Shown piece after piece: positions 23,474 through 31,688 of a stretch of DNA of 36,645 nt. The stretch is from Candidatus Ventrousia excrementavium (GTDB lineage: Bacteria > Bacillota > Clostridia > Oscillospirales > Butyricicoccaceae): the NCBI GenBank assembly GCA_018714845.1, contig DVMR01000034.1:1-36645 (forward strand), given 5' to 3'. The notes under the pieces are model-generated. The model was not told the DNA's origin, made no database searches, and worked only from the letters and a program-made list of their open reading frames with translations. Positions within the stretch are counted from its first letter, which is position 1. Each line of letters starts with the position of its first letter. The position numbers and the translations under genes were made by a program.

Positions 23474-23857
23474 TCAGCGCTTGCTGTCAGAAAAGGCAGC
23501 CGCTTCCCGAATCCATGCCATCAGTTCTTCGTCAATCTCGCCCGGCTGCGAAATCAGAATGTGGTGCGTCCAGCGGTTGGGGTAAGGCTCGGTCGCCAAA
23601 TCGACCCGCGGTGAATCCAGCCGGTACCCCAGCCCAATGGTGACAACAATATAGGCCTTCGGACAGTCCCTGCCCTTACGCACGCGGGCAAAAGACACGC
23701 AGGCGAACAGATGGCGGTTGTAAAACGAAATCTGGCTTTTCTGCACCCTGACTGTGACGTCAGGAATCATTTCCCGCACGCCTGCTTCCAGTCTCTCATA
23801 AAGGGGCAGAGCCTCTGCGTGTTTGTCGAAAAAGGCAAGCACAGCCTCGTCCAACAC
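23474..23857 (-). CDS. DUF5655-like small protein
   Basis: This protein of about 127 residues resembles the DUF5655 domain: a helix DEAVLAFFDKHAEALPLYERL, then VRVQKSQISFYNRHLFACVSF and the C-terminal EIDEELMAWIREA helix. Members are thought to act in stress or transport-related settings, but no activity is established to my knowledge. I chose GTG at 23857 because AAGGAG lies 6 bases before it. A TTG at 23896, overlapping the stop of the upstream gene, is the alternative and adds 13 residues. It is the second gene of a pair with a membrane-anchored protein. Confidence 0.72.
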   Translation of the reverse strand: MLDEAVLAFFDKHAEALPLYERLEAGVREMIPDVTVRVQKSQISFYNRHLFACVSFARVRKGRDCPKAYIVVTIGLGYRLDSPRVDLATEPYPNRWTHHILISQPGEIDEELMAWIREAAAFSDSKR

Positions 23858-23892
23858 AGCTCTCTCCTTTCCGCAAGACACTTTGATGGCTG

Positions 23893-24402
23893 TCAACTGA
23901 CGGCGACAAACTCCGCTCGGCTGATCAGGCCGTCAGAGCCCAGGCTGAACTCGGCACGCGCCTGGAACTCCTGTTCTCCAATGGTATAGGTGAAGTCGAC
24001 CGACTCGTGGTTGTCGGTCTTTTCGACCAGCGTCAGCTCCTTGAGCGCAAGGGTCTGATCCCCGACGGCGGCCTGCGCCAGATAGCCTGTGGCGTAGCCG
24101 TTATTGATAAACTGTTCCAGAGCGCCTTCGGCAAAATAGGCGCCCACGGCGGTTTGCCAGTTTTCCATCTGTTTCTCGCTGGCTTCCTGGGCGGCGGCAC
24201 GTTCTTCCTCGTTGGCCGAACTGATCTGCAGCATCGCCGCCATATCAAACAAATCTGTGTTCGGGCCTGTTGCAGCGGCGCGGATGACAGCCTCGGCTCC
24301 TGCGCTGACACCGCTCTGATTTCCGAAAAAATTCCAGGCCAAAGCAGCGGCCAGCACAACGAGAATGACAGCCGCCACAATGAGCAAGCTCTTTTTATTC
24401 AT
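23893..24402 (-). CDS. Membrane-anchored protein of unknown function
   Basis: This 169-residue protein starts MNKKSLLIVAAVILVVLAAA, a single N-terminal membrane helix or uncleaved signal, and the rest should be outside the cell. There is no lipobox cysteine. The outer part is rich in Ala and Glu with a probable helical start (SSANEEERAAAQEASEKQ) and a beta-rich end (LTLVEKTDNHESVDFTYTI). This layout recalls small NTF2-like or DUF4878-type exported domains, but the match is too vague to assign. AAAGGAGAG precedes the ATG. It is followed by the DUF5655-like gene. Confidence 0.75.
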   Translation of the reverse strand: MNKKSLLIVAAVILVVLAAALAWNFFGNQSGVSAGAEAVIRAAATGPNTDLFDMAAMLQISSANEEERAAAQEASEKQMENWQTAVGAYFAEGALEQFINNGYATGYLAQAAVGDQTLALKELTLVEKTDNHESVDFTYTIGEQEFQARAEFSLGSDGLISRAEFVAVS

Positions 24403-24546
24403 GTCTCGACTCTCCTTTCACTTGGATGGCAAGGCCGGCCTTCTTACAAACACCTTATCATAGGCTATGCAGAAAAGCAAGCTTTTTGTTGAATATTTCA
24501 AAAAAAACCACACTTCACCTCATTATTTTCAGAATATATAACAAGG

Positions 24547-24572
24547 GGGGTCCGGCCATATGACCGGACCCC
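24547..24572 (-). terminator. Hairpin after rubrerythrin
   Basis: A 9-bp stem, GGGGTCCGG / CCGGACCCC, with an 8-base loop lies 20 bases after the rbr stop. No true T run follows on the minus strand, so termination would be inefficient or factor-assisted. Confidence 0.5.
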
Positions 24573-24592
24573 GTGCTTAAGCGCAAATTTAA

Positions 24593-25129
24593 TTAGTAAT
24601 TTTTGGCCTGCAGCTGGAAGTAAGCCTTGGGATGATCGCACACTGGGCAGACCTCGGGGGCCGACTTGCCGATGTGGATGTGGCCGCAGTTGGCGCACTG
24701 CCAGACCTGCTCGCCCTCCTTGACAAAGACGTGATTGGTTTCGACGTTCTTGAGCAGGGCGTTGTAGCGCTCCTCGTGCTCTTTTTCAATCTTGCCGACA
24801 GCTTCGAACAGATAGGCAATCTTGTCAAAGCCCTCTTCCTTGGCGGTCTTAGCGAACTCGGCATACATCTCAGTCCACTCGTAGTTCTCGCCGGCAGCTG
24901 CATCCTTCAGGTTGGCGACAGTGTCAGGCATGCCGTCATGCAGCAGTTTAAACCAAATCTTGGCATGTTCCTTCTCGTTGTCAGCGGTTTCGAGGAAGAT
25001 GCGGGCAATTTGCTCGTACCCCTCTTTCTTGGCCTTGGAAGCATAATAGGTGTATTTGTTGCGCGCCTGCGATTCGCCGGCGAAAGCCGCCAGCAGATTG
25101 GCCTCGGTCTTGCTGCCTTTCAGGTTCAT
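24593..25129 (-). CDS. rbr: Rubrerythrin
   Basis: This 178-residue non-haem iron peroxidase reduces hydrogen peroxide in anaerobes. The N-terminal ferritin-like four-helix domain carries the diiron ligands in GESQARNKY (Glu19), ADNEKEHAK (Glu52, His55) and IEKEHEERY (Glu115, His118). The C-terminal rubredoxin-like domain binds iron through Cys145/Cys148 (CANCGH) and Cys161/Cys164 (CPVCDHPK). It is the last gene of hrb-perR-rbr, its ATG overlapping the perR stop (ATGA). Its AAGGAG is inside perR. Electrons probably come from the rubredoxin domain encoded at the operon start. Confidence 0.96.
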   Translation of the reverse strand: MNLKGSKTEANLLAAFAGESQARNKYTYYASKAKKEGYEQIARIFLETADNEKEHAKIWFKLLHDGMPDTVANLKDAAAGENYEWTEMYAEFAKTAKEEGFDKIAYLFEAVGKIEKEHEERYNALLKNVETNHVFVKEGEQVWQCANCGHIHIGKSAPEVCPVCDHPKAYFQLQAKNY

Positions 25130-25587
25130 TGTGCATTCTCCTTTTCACTTTTTTTTCTGCAGTCCTCACACAGACCGCGAAGAATCAGGTCATGTCCGGT
25201 AACGGCAAAGCCTGTACGCTGCTCAACGACCTGCTGCAGCCCCTCGAGCTCGGGCAGGTCGACATCGCACACGCAGCCGCAGCTGGTGCAAAACAAATGG
25301 TAGTGCTCGCGCAGTGTGCCGTCAAAATGGTCGCTGCCCTCCGGAACGCCAATCTTGCGAATGGCACCGCACTCGGCCAGACGGCCCAGGTTGCGGTAGA
25401 CGGTGCCCAGGCTGATGTCCGGACAGTCACAGCGCACCTTTTGATACACTGCCTCAGCCGTTGGGTGCTCACTGCTCTCCATCACAGCGCGATAGACAAG
25501 CTCGCGCTGCCGCGAATACTTGCCGGGAAGAACCGGCTTACTGCGGTCTGAATTTGCTTTTGGGGACGCCGCAGACGGGACAGACAT
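25126..25587 (-). CDS. perR: Peroxide-responsive Fur-family repressor PerR
   Basis: This Fur-family regulator has a winged-helix N domain ([25 protein letters not shown], then [10 protein letters not shown]) and a dimerisation domain. The PerR metal-sensing ligands all align: His of EHPTAE, Asp of HFDG, the two His of EHYHLFC, and the Asp of CDVD that distinguishes PerR from Fur. Structural zinc Cys pairs are CTSCG and CEDC. The start is uncertain. No in-frame start follows the hrb stop, so the gene must begin inside the hrb coding region. ATG at 25587 is the closest candidate, with ATG 25602 and GTG 25662 also open, and none has a strong ribosome binding site. Repression of its own operon, relieved by peroxide, is expected. 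Confidence 0.85.
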   Translation of the reverse strand: MSVPSAASPKANSDRSKPVLPGKYSRQRELVYRAVMESSEHPTAEAVYQKVRCDCPDISLGTVYRNLGRLAECGAIRKIGVPEGSDHFDGTLREHYHLFCTSCGCVCDVDLPELEGLQQVVEQRTGFAVTGHDLILRGLCEDCRKKSEKENAQ

Positions 25588-26185
25588 AGTCGTCCGGTTC
25601 ATTTTCGAGGCTTCCCTCGTGGACGTATCCACAGATCGTGCAGACATAGTTTTTCTCTCCACTTACAGGTTGATTCACTTTGACTTCCTGCTGATAGGTA
25701 GGCGCTTTAGCCGGCGCTTTTCCCTTGACGACCTTGTGATAGTACTCATAGGTCATGGGCGGCAGATTTTCGCCGTTCACAGCATCTTCAATCTCGGCAA
25801 AAAAGACAGTGTGCGTGCCCATGTCATGGCTGCCGACAACCCGGCAGATAAAATTGGCACAGCTCTTTTCCCGAATGACCGGCAGACCGTTCATCATCTC
25901 ATGCGGGCAGACTGAATACTTGTCATAATCCTTGCTGCTGCGAAATCCGAAGACTGAAATCACGGGCGGCGGAGTCTGCTCGCTGATGACCGAAATGCTG
26001 AACCGCCCGGTCTTTTCGATCATGCTGTGGGTGTAATTGTCGTGGTTGAGACTGATCGCCACTGTCGGCGGCTCTGCCGTGATCTGCATACAGGTGTTGA
26101 TCACGCAACCGACCGGGCGTTCACCGTCCATGGCCCCCACGACATACATGCCGTAGCTTATGCGGTAAAGTGCCGTCATATCCAT
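25538..26185 (-). CDS. hrb: Flavin reductase-rubredoxin fusion (high-molecular-weight rubredoxin)
   Basis: This 215-residue protein has an N-terminal flavoredoxin/flavin reductase domain (about residues 5-155, with RPVGCVINTCMQITAEPPTVAISLN) and a C-terminal rubredoxin (from about 179) with Cys182, Cys185, Cys202 and Cys205 in VCTICGY and VCPVCGVP. In Moorella, Hrb passes electrons from NAD(P)H to an oxygen- or nitric-oxide-reducing flavoprotein. Here the likely acceptor is rubrerythrin two genes downstream. AGGAGG stands 7 bases before the ATG. The perR reading frame begins inside its rubredoxin part. It is the first gene of the redox-stress operon. Confidence 0.9.
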   Translation of the reverse strand: MDMTALYRISYGMYVVGAMDGERPVGCVINTCMQITAEPPTVAISLNHDNYTHSMIEKTGRFSISVISEQTPPPVISVFGFRSSKDYDKYSVCPHEMMNGLPVIREKSCANFICRVVGSHDMGTHTVFFAEIEDAVNGENLPPMTYEYYHKVVKGKAPAKAPTYQQEVKVNQPVSGEKNYVCTICGYVHEGSLENEPDDYVCPVCGVPKSKFRPQ

Positions 26186-26205
26186 TAGAACCCCTCCTAA
26201 TCAGT

Positions 26206-26218
26206 AACAATTCTTGTT
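26206..26218. promoter_or_regulatory. Palindrome downstream of the hrb promoter
   Basis: Perfect inverted repeat AACAA TTC TTGTT located at roughly +10 to +22 of the hrb-perR-rbr transcript. It matches the classical PerR box (TTATAAT-N-ATTATAA) only in part, so it is a candidate operator. Confidence 0.5.
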
Positions 26219-26227
26219 TTTAATCAA

Positions 26228-26256
26228 AGTATACCAGCTGACAACGGAGTTGTCAA
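26228..26256 (-). promoter_or_regulatory. Promoter of hrb-perR-rbr
   Basis: TTGACA (26251-26256), 17 bases, TATACT (26228-26233) on the minus strand, about 43 bases before the hrb start. A perfect palindrome (26239-26255) overlaps the -35 and spacer. Confidence 0.9.
26239..26255. promoter_or_regulatory. Palindrome over the hrb -35 box
   Basis: Perfect 17-bp inverted repeat TGACAAC GGA GTTGTCA that includes most of the TTGACA box. It shares an ACAA...TTGT core with the palindrome at 26206-26218. The centres are 35 bases apart. Confidence 0.55.
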
Positions 26257-26291
26257 CAGTTTTTCCAGTAAAGGAAGAAATATGCGGGCTG

Positions 26292-27641
26292 TCAACCCTC
26301 GACAATCGGCAGCGGAGCCATGGGCAGGGTTTCTTCGCTCAGCATGCTTTCCATATACTCGACATACTGCTCTTTGGTCAGCACCGGGTGATAGCTCTCA
26401 AGCAGCGCGCGGGCATAATCGCCGCCGTTTTTGAGCAGGTTGTATGCCGTCAGAGCAAAAATTTTGGCTGTGACAACATAAGCCAGGTACTCATCAGTCA
26501 CCTTCAGGCCGGAATGGTGCATCGCGCCTTCAAAGCCGGCAGTGTGGAACTGCAGAAGGGGCATGATGCTCGAGACATCGCCGTAATCCGTTGAGCCGGT
26601 GCCGTGGACCTTGCCGATATGGTCGACCTTATAGCTGCCCGCAGCGGCGTCCATCGCCTCATCGACTGCACGGGTGTCAGGCGCCGGCACCGTGGGAAGG
26701 TAGCCCGGCAGGGTAATATTGGTCAATCCACAGCCAGTCGCGATGGCTCCGGCCCGCAGGCAGCGGTCAACCTTGCGGCTGGCGTCGCGGATGGCATCAA
26801 TGTTTTTGGCACGCACCGAATACTCAATGTGTACGTCGTCAGCAATGACGTTGACCGCTTCGGCCCCTTTGCTGATAAAACTGTGAATGCGCACTGTGTC
26901 ACAGTCGCGGAAGCTCTCACGCTGCATGTCCACAGCGTGCTGTGCCAGCATGGCGGCGTTCATGGCGTCGATACCCCGGTGCGGAGCACCGGCCGCATGG
27001 GCTGCACGGCCCTGGTAGACGATCATTTTGTTGACAAAGCCATTGCTCGTGCTGTTGCCCAGGCTGATCTCGCCGTCACTGCCTGACATCGAGTGGTGTC
27101 CGACCGTGATGTCAATGTCGTCAAGCGCACCGATGCGCAAAAGCTCACACTTGCCGCCGCCATAACGGATGACGCCCTGTTCACGCAGCCCGTTTTTATA
27201 GTCGACCTCGACAAACTCCTCAGCCGGAACGCCGAAAAAGACGATGTTGCCGTCCATGGCCGCGCGCACCTCGGGGTCGGCCAGCGCCAGCGCTGCGCCG
27301 ACGACGCCGGCAATCTGTGCATTGTGCCCGCAGCAGTGCGAGGCGCCGGTCTCGGGGTTTGCATCAACGTGTGCCGCAATGGGCAGCGCGTCAAACTCGC
27401 CCATCAGTGCGACCGTCAGGCCCTTGGCCCCTTTGCCGCTCAGATAGCCCTTGACGCCGGTGACGGCTAGGCCCTTTTCAGTCTCGATGCCCAGCTCGCT
27501 GAGCCAGCCGGCAAAACGTTCGGCCGTGCGTGTTTCACGGTAGCCCAGCTCGGCGTGAGTCCAGATATCCCGGCCAAATTCCTTGATTTTTTCCTGATTC
27601 CGATCAATGATTTCACAAATTTTCCGCTCAATACGATCCAT
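26292..27641 (-). CDS. M20 amidohydrolase, AbgB-like
   Basis: This 449-residue metallopeptidase-fold amidohydrolase has the M20D metal site: Cys104 and His106 in HCCGHNAQ, Glu141-Glu142 in GVPAEEF, a His pair in VGHHSM, and the late His in AMHHSG. The CGHN form is typical of the AbgB/p-aminobenzoyl-glutamate hydrolase group, in which CGHD of other M20D members is replaced. The dimerisation domain begins near SNGFVNKMIVYQGRAAHAAGAPH. The frame is open further upstream to 27755, but ATG at 27641 with AGGTGG 8 bases before is the conserved start. It probably cleaves an N-acyl or p-aminobenzoyl-glutamate amide. It stands alone on its strand. Confidence 0.86.
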   Translation of the reverse strand: MDRIERKICEIIDRNQEKIKEFGRDIWTHAELGYRETRTAERFAGWLSELGIETEKGLAVTGVKGYLSGKGAKGLTVALMGEFDALPIAAHVDANPETGASHCCGHNAQIAGVVGAALALADPEVRAAMDGNIVFFGVPAEEFVEVDYKNGLREQGVIRYGGGKCELLRIGALDDIDITVGHHSMSGSDGEISLGNSTSNGFVNKMIVYQGRAAHAAGAPHRGIDAMNAAMLAQHAVDMQRESFRDCDTVRIHSFISKGAEAVNVIADDVHIEYSVRAKNIDAIRDASRKVDRCLRAGAIATGCGLTNITLPGYLPTVPAPDTRAVDEAMDAAAGSYKVDHIGKVHGTGSTDYGDVSSIMPLLQFHTAGFEGAMHHSGLKVTDEYLAYVVTAKIFALTAYNLLKNGGDYARALLESYHPVLTKEQYVEYMESMLSEETLPMAPLPIVEG

Positions 27642-27672
27642 GTCCGCCACCTGCCTTTTCTGTATTAAATTT

Positions 27673-27701
27673 ATTGTACCGCAATGCTCCCAAAAGCGCA
27701 A
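27673..27701 (-). promoter_or_regulatory. Promoter of the M20 amidohydrolase
   Basis: TTGCGC (27696-27701), 17 bases, TACAAT (27673-27678) on the minus strand, 32 bases before the ATG. A small inverted repeat CAAGC GTGA GCTTG (27699-27712) overlaps the -35. Confidence 0.72.
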
Positions 27702-27754
27702 GCGTGAGCTTGGGTACAGTTTCTTAATAAAACCTGAAAATCGCGCTTTTCGCA

Positions 27755-27783
27755 TTGCGTTTGCACTGGTTTGCGTGTATGAT
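27755..27783 (+). promoter_or_regulatory. Promoter of the exporter-SLH operon
   Basis: TTGCGT (27755-27760), 17 bases, TATGAT (27778-27783). It is divergent from the M20 promoter and leaves a leader of about 140 bases before the adaptor gene. The leader has no ORF or recognised riboswitch, only weak inverted repeats such as ATTCGT...ACGAAT. Confidence 0.72.
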
Positions 27784-27933
27784 AGGTTTGTGTGGCTGTG
27801 GTTTTCCCAAGGCAGATTTTTCTGAAAACTTCTTTTTCGTGCCGGAACTATTTGCCTGTTTTATTCGTCTAATGAATAGCGAAGAACGAATCAGTGCTTG
27901 ATACAGTCACAGAAAACGCAGGAGGAAAAGAGT

Positions 27934-29736
27934 ATGTTTGAAAACACTGCCCAGAAAGCGGCCGAGCCTCAGGCCGTGCAGCAGCCGGTGCGCAACAAAT
28001 ACGCCGGCGGTAAAAAGAAACGCGGCATGCCCAAATGGCTCAAAATCATTATTGTCCTGATTCTAATTGCGGCGCTGTGCGGCACCGTCTTTTACTTTGT
28101 CCGCAAGTTCACATCAGGCTCAGGCAGCACCACCATCGAAGATACCATCGTTTCCCGCGGGACCCTGTCCTCGCAGGTCACCGGCTGGGGCACCGTTGTT
28201 GCGCGTCAGACAGCGGAATACGGCGCTGATTCGCGCGGTACGGTCACTGAAGTAGCCGTGCAGGCCGGTGATATTGTAAAAGCCGGCGATCTTTTGTTCG
28301 TCATCGACCCCAGCGAGCTTCGCGAAGGGCTGGCAACGGCTGAAGAAGCGCTGCGCACCGCGGCTGACGGCGTGACTAAAGCGACCAAGGCCCTGTCCAA
28401 CACCAGCCTGACCGCTCCGTTTTCGGGCAAGCTCATTCTGCCTGAGGACTTCACCGAGCTGCGCACGGGCCAGGACATTTCGGCCGGTCAGTCCCTCGGA
28501 ACGCTGGTCGACGACTCAGTCATGAAGCTCGAGCTTTATTTCAGCTATGCGTATGAAAACGACATCTATGCCGGCCAGAGCGTCAGCATTTCTGTGCCCG
28601 AAAGCATGGTGCAGGTGACCGGTACTGTCGAATCGATTGACAAAATCAGCCGTCCCATTGACGGTGCGGTCTGCTTCCGCGTCAATGTGGCGGTGCCCAA
28701 TGCCGGCACGCTGACCGCCGGTCAGTCGGCTGCCGGGTACATCACCGCAGGCGGCGTCGACATGATGCCCGCGACAGGCGGCACCCTGAAATACAACCAG
28801 GAGCAGGAGCTGACCATGCCGGTTGGCGGAACACTGCAGTTCGTCGACCTGATGGACTATGGCGAGTACTCTTCCGGCCAGACCCTGTGCTCGGTCGATG
28901 CCAGCAGTCTGCAGGCTGACCTCAACGCCGCCCAGAAGACCTATGACGAAGCCGCCGAGACGGTCAGCAAGCTGCAGGCCGACATGACCAACACCGAGAT
29001 TCGCAGCGAGATTAACGGCGTTGTTTCCAATCTTGTCGTCGCGGTCGGCGACAAGCTGCAGGCTTCGGGCACGCCGGTTGTCACGGTTTCCGACACGTCT
29101 TCCCTTCTGGTCGAGGCCAGCATCGACGAGCTTGACATCAATAATGTACAGCTGGGCATGCCGGTCACGATTACTTATGGCGACGGCAACTCCACCAGCA
29201 TGGGCGAAGTCACCTATGTCGGCTTTGAGGCCAAGAGCGAAAACACGGGCATGGGCGCTGTCGCCTATTTCCCGGCGCGTTTCTCCATCGGCGCCGACGC
29301 CGAGGGCTCGCTGCTGCCCGGCATGGGCGTCAACTACACCATCACCTCGGTCATCAAAGAGGACTGCCTGGTCGTCCCGTCCAAAGCTGTTATCTTTACC
29401 GAGGCCGGCACCGTCGTCTATGTTAAAAAGGGCATGGGCTTTGACGACTACCCTGTCGCTTCGCTGTCAGGCGGCAGCGAGGAAGGCACCGAACCGGTCG
29501 AGGGCGGCGAGGACATCTCCGTATCGCCTGACATGGGCGTCTCTGTATCGCCCGACATGGGCGCCGAAGCCGAGGCCGCTGAAAGCCAGGTTCCTGAGGG
29601 TTATTACCCCGTTGCTGTAGAGATTGGCCTTTCCGACGCCAACAACACCGAAATTGTCTCGGGTCTTGAAGAGGGTACGACCATCTATCTGACGACCTAT
29701 ACCAATACGGATGGCAGCTACTACTATTACGGTTAA
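27934..29736 (+). CDS. MacA/YknX-like membrane fusion protein
   Basis: This 600-residue HlyD-family adaptor has a Lys-rich cytoplasmic start, one membrane helix (residues about 36-56) and a large extracellular part. A biotinyl-lipoyl-like half-domain lies at about 93-125 (GTVTEVAVQAGDIVKAGDLLFVID). A predicted coiled-coil (LQADLNAAQKTYDEAAETV) leads into a second half (VVSNLVVAVGDKLQASGTP) and a beta-barrel. Near the C terminus is a Glu-rich insertion with two copies of (I/V)SVSPDMG at residues 528-543. Adaptors of this length are longer than typical YknX. GGAGG precedes the ATG at 27934. It forms a tripartite exporter with the next two genes. Confidence 0.88.
   Translation: MFENTAQKAAEPQAVQQPVRNKYAGGKKKRGMPKWLKIIIVLILIAALCGTVFYFVRKFTSGSGSTTIEDTIVSRGTLSSQVTGWGTVVARQTAEYGADSRGTVTEVAVQAGDIVKAGDLLFVIDPSELREGLATAEEALRTAADGVTKATKALSNTSLTAPFSGKLILPEDFTELRTGQDISAGQSLGTLVDDSVMKLELYFSYAYENDIYAGQSVSISVPESMVQVTGTVESIDKISRPIDGAVCFRVNVAVPNAGTLTAGQSAAGYITAGGVDMMPATGGTLKYNQEQELTMPVGGTLQFVDLMDYGEYSSGQTLCSVDASSLQADLNAAQKTYDEAAETVSKLQADMTNTEIRSEINGVVSNLVVAVGDKLQASGTPVVTVSDTSSLLVEASIDELDINNVQLGMPVTITYGDGNSTSMGEVTYVGFEAKSENTGMGAVAYFPARFSIGADAEGSLLPGMGVNYTITSVIKEDCLVVPSKAVIFTEAGTVVYVKKGMGFDDYPVASLSGGSEEGTEPVEGGEDISVSPDMGVSVSPDMGAEAEAAESQVPEGYYPVAVEIGLSDANNTEIVSGLEEGTTIYLTTYTNTDGSYYYYG
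29515..29562 (+). repeat. Two 24-bp tandem repeats inside the adaptor gene
   Basis: Two in-frame copies of 24 bases (29515-29538 and 29539-29562) differ at three or four positions and encode ISVSPDMG and VSVSPDMG. They lie in an acidic low-complexity stretch of the adaptor. Confidence 0.8.
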
Positions 29737-29748
29737 GGCGGTGGCCTC

Positions 29749-30504
29749 ATGCTTATCGACGTAAGGCGGATCAGCAAAATTTATAATGAAGGCCAGCTGA
29801 GCGAGGTCCGTGCGCTCGACGATGTGTCGCTGCAAATCGACTACGGCGAGTTCACAACCATTTGGGGGCAGTCGGGCTCTGGCAAGTCGACTCTCATGAA
29901 CATTCTCGGCTGCCTGGACCTGCCGACCTATGGCGAATACCTGCTCGACGGCGAACCGGTCAATGAAATGCCGATGAAAAAGCTGTCGACCATCCGCAAT
30001 CATCAAATCGGATTCATTTTTCAGGGCTTTAACCTCATCCCGTCGCTGACGGCACTTGAAAATGTCGAGTTGCCCCTCATTTACCGCGGCATGCCATATA
30101 ACCAGCGCTCTGAGCTGTGCCGCCGGTCACTCGAAGAGGTCGGTCTGGGCGAGCGCTTGAAGCACCGCCCGGCCGAGCTTTCAGGCGGCCAGCAACAGCG
30201 CGTCGCCATTGCCCGCGCCATCGCCGCATCCCCCCCCATCATCATGGCCGACGAACCGACGGGCAACCTCGATTCGCGCTCGGGCGCTGAAATCATGCAG
30301 CGCCTGGCAGACCTCAACGAGCAGGGCTCGACTATCATTCTCATCACGCACGACCTGCGCCTGGCGCGCGCTGCCAAACGCATCATCACCATTCACGACG
30401 GTCACGTCATCGGCGACGAGGCCGTACCCGAAGAGCAGCGGCGTGAAGCGCTGACCTTTATCGAGCCGGTATCGGCTGAACATCAGGGAGGTGGCAGCCA
30501 ATGA
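29749..30504 (+). CDS. MacB/YknY-like ABC transporter ATPase
   Basis: This 251-residue ATPase of the MacB/LolD/YknY type powers the adjacent permease. Walker [10 protein letters not shown] (40-48), Q loop [10 protein letters not shown], signature LSGGQQQR (144-151), Walker [11 protein letters not shown] (Glu169) and switch His201 are all canonical. A C-terminal tail of about 30 residues ([14 protein letters not shown] and onward) follows. It starts 12 bases after the adaptor and overlaps the permease start by 4 bases. The operon order adaptor-ATPase-permease matches YknXYZ of Bacillus, which exports toxic peptides. Confidence 0.95.
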   Translation: MLIDVRRISKIYNEGQLSEVRALDDVSLQIDYGEFTTIWGQSGSGKSTLMNILGCLDLPTYGEYLLDGEPVNEMPMKKLSTIRNHQIGFIFQGFNLIPSLTALENVELPLIYRGMPYNQRSELCRRSLEEVGLGERLKHRPAELSGGQQQRVAIARAIAASPPIIMADEPTGNLDSRSGAEIMQRLADLNEQGSTIILITHDLRLARAAKRIITIHDGHVIGDEAVPEEQRREALTFIEPVSAEHQGGGSQ

Positions 30505-31673
30505 TGCGCATATTCCAGACCTTTTCCATGGCCATGAAGTCCATCTTCAACAACAAGATGCGATCGCTTTTGACCATGCTGGGCATCATCATCGGCGTCT
30601 GTTCGGTCATCACGCTGGTTTCGGTCATGCGCGGGTCACAGGCCAAAATCATGGAAAGCTATGCGCTGATGGGCACCAACCGTATCAGCGTTTACTACAA
30701 CACCTGGGACGGCACTGATTTTGCCGGTGACCTGTACAAGTTCTGCCAGAGCCTCAAGGCCGAGGTAGAGGGCGTCACCCCCAGCTCAACGGCGTGGCTG
30801 ACCCTGCGCTATAAAAACAAAAGCATGGACAGCCGTGTCAATTTTGGCTCAGACCAGTTCGACCAGTGTCAGAACTACACCCTTGCTGCCGGACGCAGTT
30901 TGTGCTATGCTGATATTTATAACCGCGTCAAGGTCTGCGTGCTGGGCAGCCGCATAGCGCAGGAGTTCTTCAACCTTGAAAACCCCATTGGCAAGACTAT
31001 CAAAATCAAGGGCGATGAGTACACTGTCGTCGGCGTCTACCAGTCCAAATTTCAAAACCAGGAAGGCTCAGATGACGATATGGTCTTGGTTCCCTACTCA
31101 CGCATGCGCTCCGTTATGGGCACCAGCCAGATTACCGAGTTCACCGTCAAGGCCACCAGTGCGGAAAATGTCAACATTGCTGTTAACAAAATCGGCAACT
31201 GGCTGTCAGAGCGCGTCAAGCAGGGGTATTTTGACGTCTATTCCAACACCAACTACATCGAGCAGCAAAACGAAAGCAATATGATGCTGACCCTGCTGGT
31301 CGGCGGCATCGCCGGCATTTCGCTTTTGGTTGGCGGCATCGGCATCATGAACATCATGCTGGTTTCGGTCGCCGAGCGCACACGTGAAATCGGCATCCGT
31401 ATGGCCATCGGCGCCAAACGGCGCGATATCATCACCCAGTTCCTTATCGAGGCGGCCACCATCAGCGCCTGCGGCGGTATCATTGGCATTGTGCTGGGGG
31501 CCATGGGCTCGGCGCTTTTGTCGTCGGCCATTCTCAAAGAGGTCTTTTACCCCGACCCGACCATCACCATCGGCGCCTTTTTGTTCTCAGTCGTGCTGGG
31601 CGTTTTCTTCGGCTTTTACCCTGCCAACAAGGCGTCCAAAATGCAGCCTGTCGAGGCCCTGCGCAATCAATAG
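30501..31673 (+). CDS. MacB/YknZ-like ABC transporter permease
   Basis: This 390-residue permease has one N-terminal helix (MRSLLTMLGIIIGVCSVITLVSV, residues about 21-43). Then comes a large extracellular MacB-type periplasmic-core domain (to about 265), and three C-terminal helices of the FtsX type (LLVGGIAGISLLVGGIGIMN, AATISACGGIIGIVLGAM, IGAFLFSVVLGVFFGFYP). VAERTREIGIRMAIGAKRRDI is the coupling helix motif. Its start overlaps the ATPase stop (ATGA). Works by mechanotransmission rather than direct transport through the membrane in the MacB family. The SLH gene starts 15 bases after it. Confidence 0.94.
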   Translation: MMRIFQTFSMAMKSIFNNKMRSLLTMLGIIIGVCSVITLVSVMRGSQAKIMESYALMGTNRISVYYNTWDGTDFAGDLYKFCQSLKAEVEGVTPSSTAWLTLRYKNKSMDSRVNFGSDQFDQCQNYTLAAGRSLCYADIYNRVKVCVLGSRIAQEFFNLENPIGKTIKIKGDEYTVVGVYQSKFQNQEGSDDDMVLVPYSRMRSVMGTSQITEFTVKATSAENVNIAVNKIGNWLSERVKQGYFDVYSNTNYIEQQNESNMMLTLLVGGIAGISLLVGGIGIMNIMLVSVAERTREIGIRMAIGAKRRDIITQFLIEAATISACGGIIGIVLGAMGSALLSSAILKEVFYPDPTITIGAFLFSVVLGVFFGFYPANKASKMQPVEALRNQ

Positions 31674-31688
31674 GAGGGGATTTCCATT

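Noticed and set aside
27784-27933. Riboswitch in the 140-base leader of the exporter-SLH operon
   Set aside because: Inverted repeats are short with long loops and no terminator or known aptamer core was recognised.
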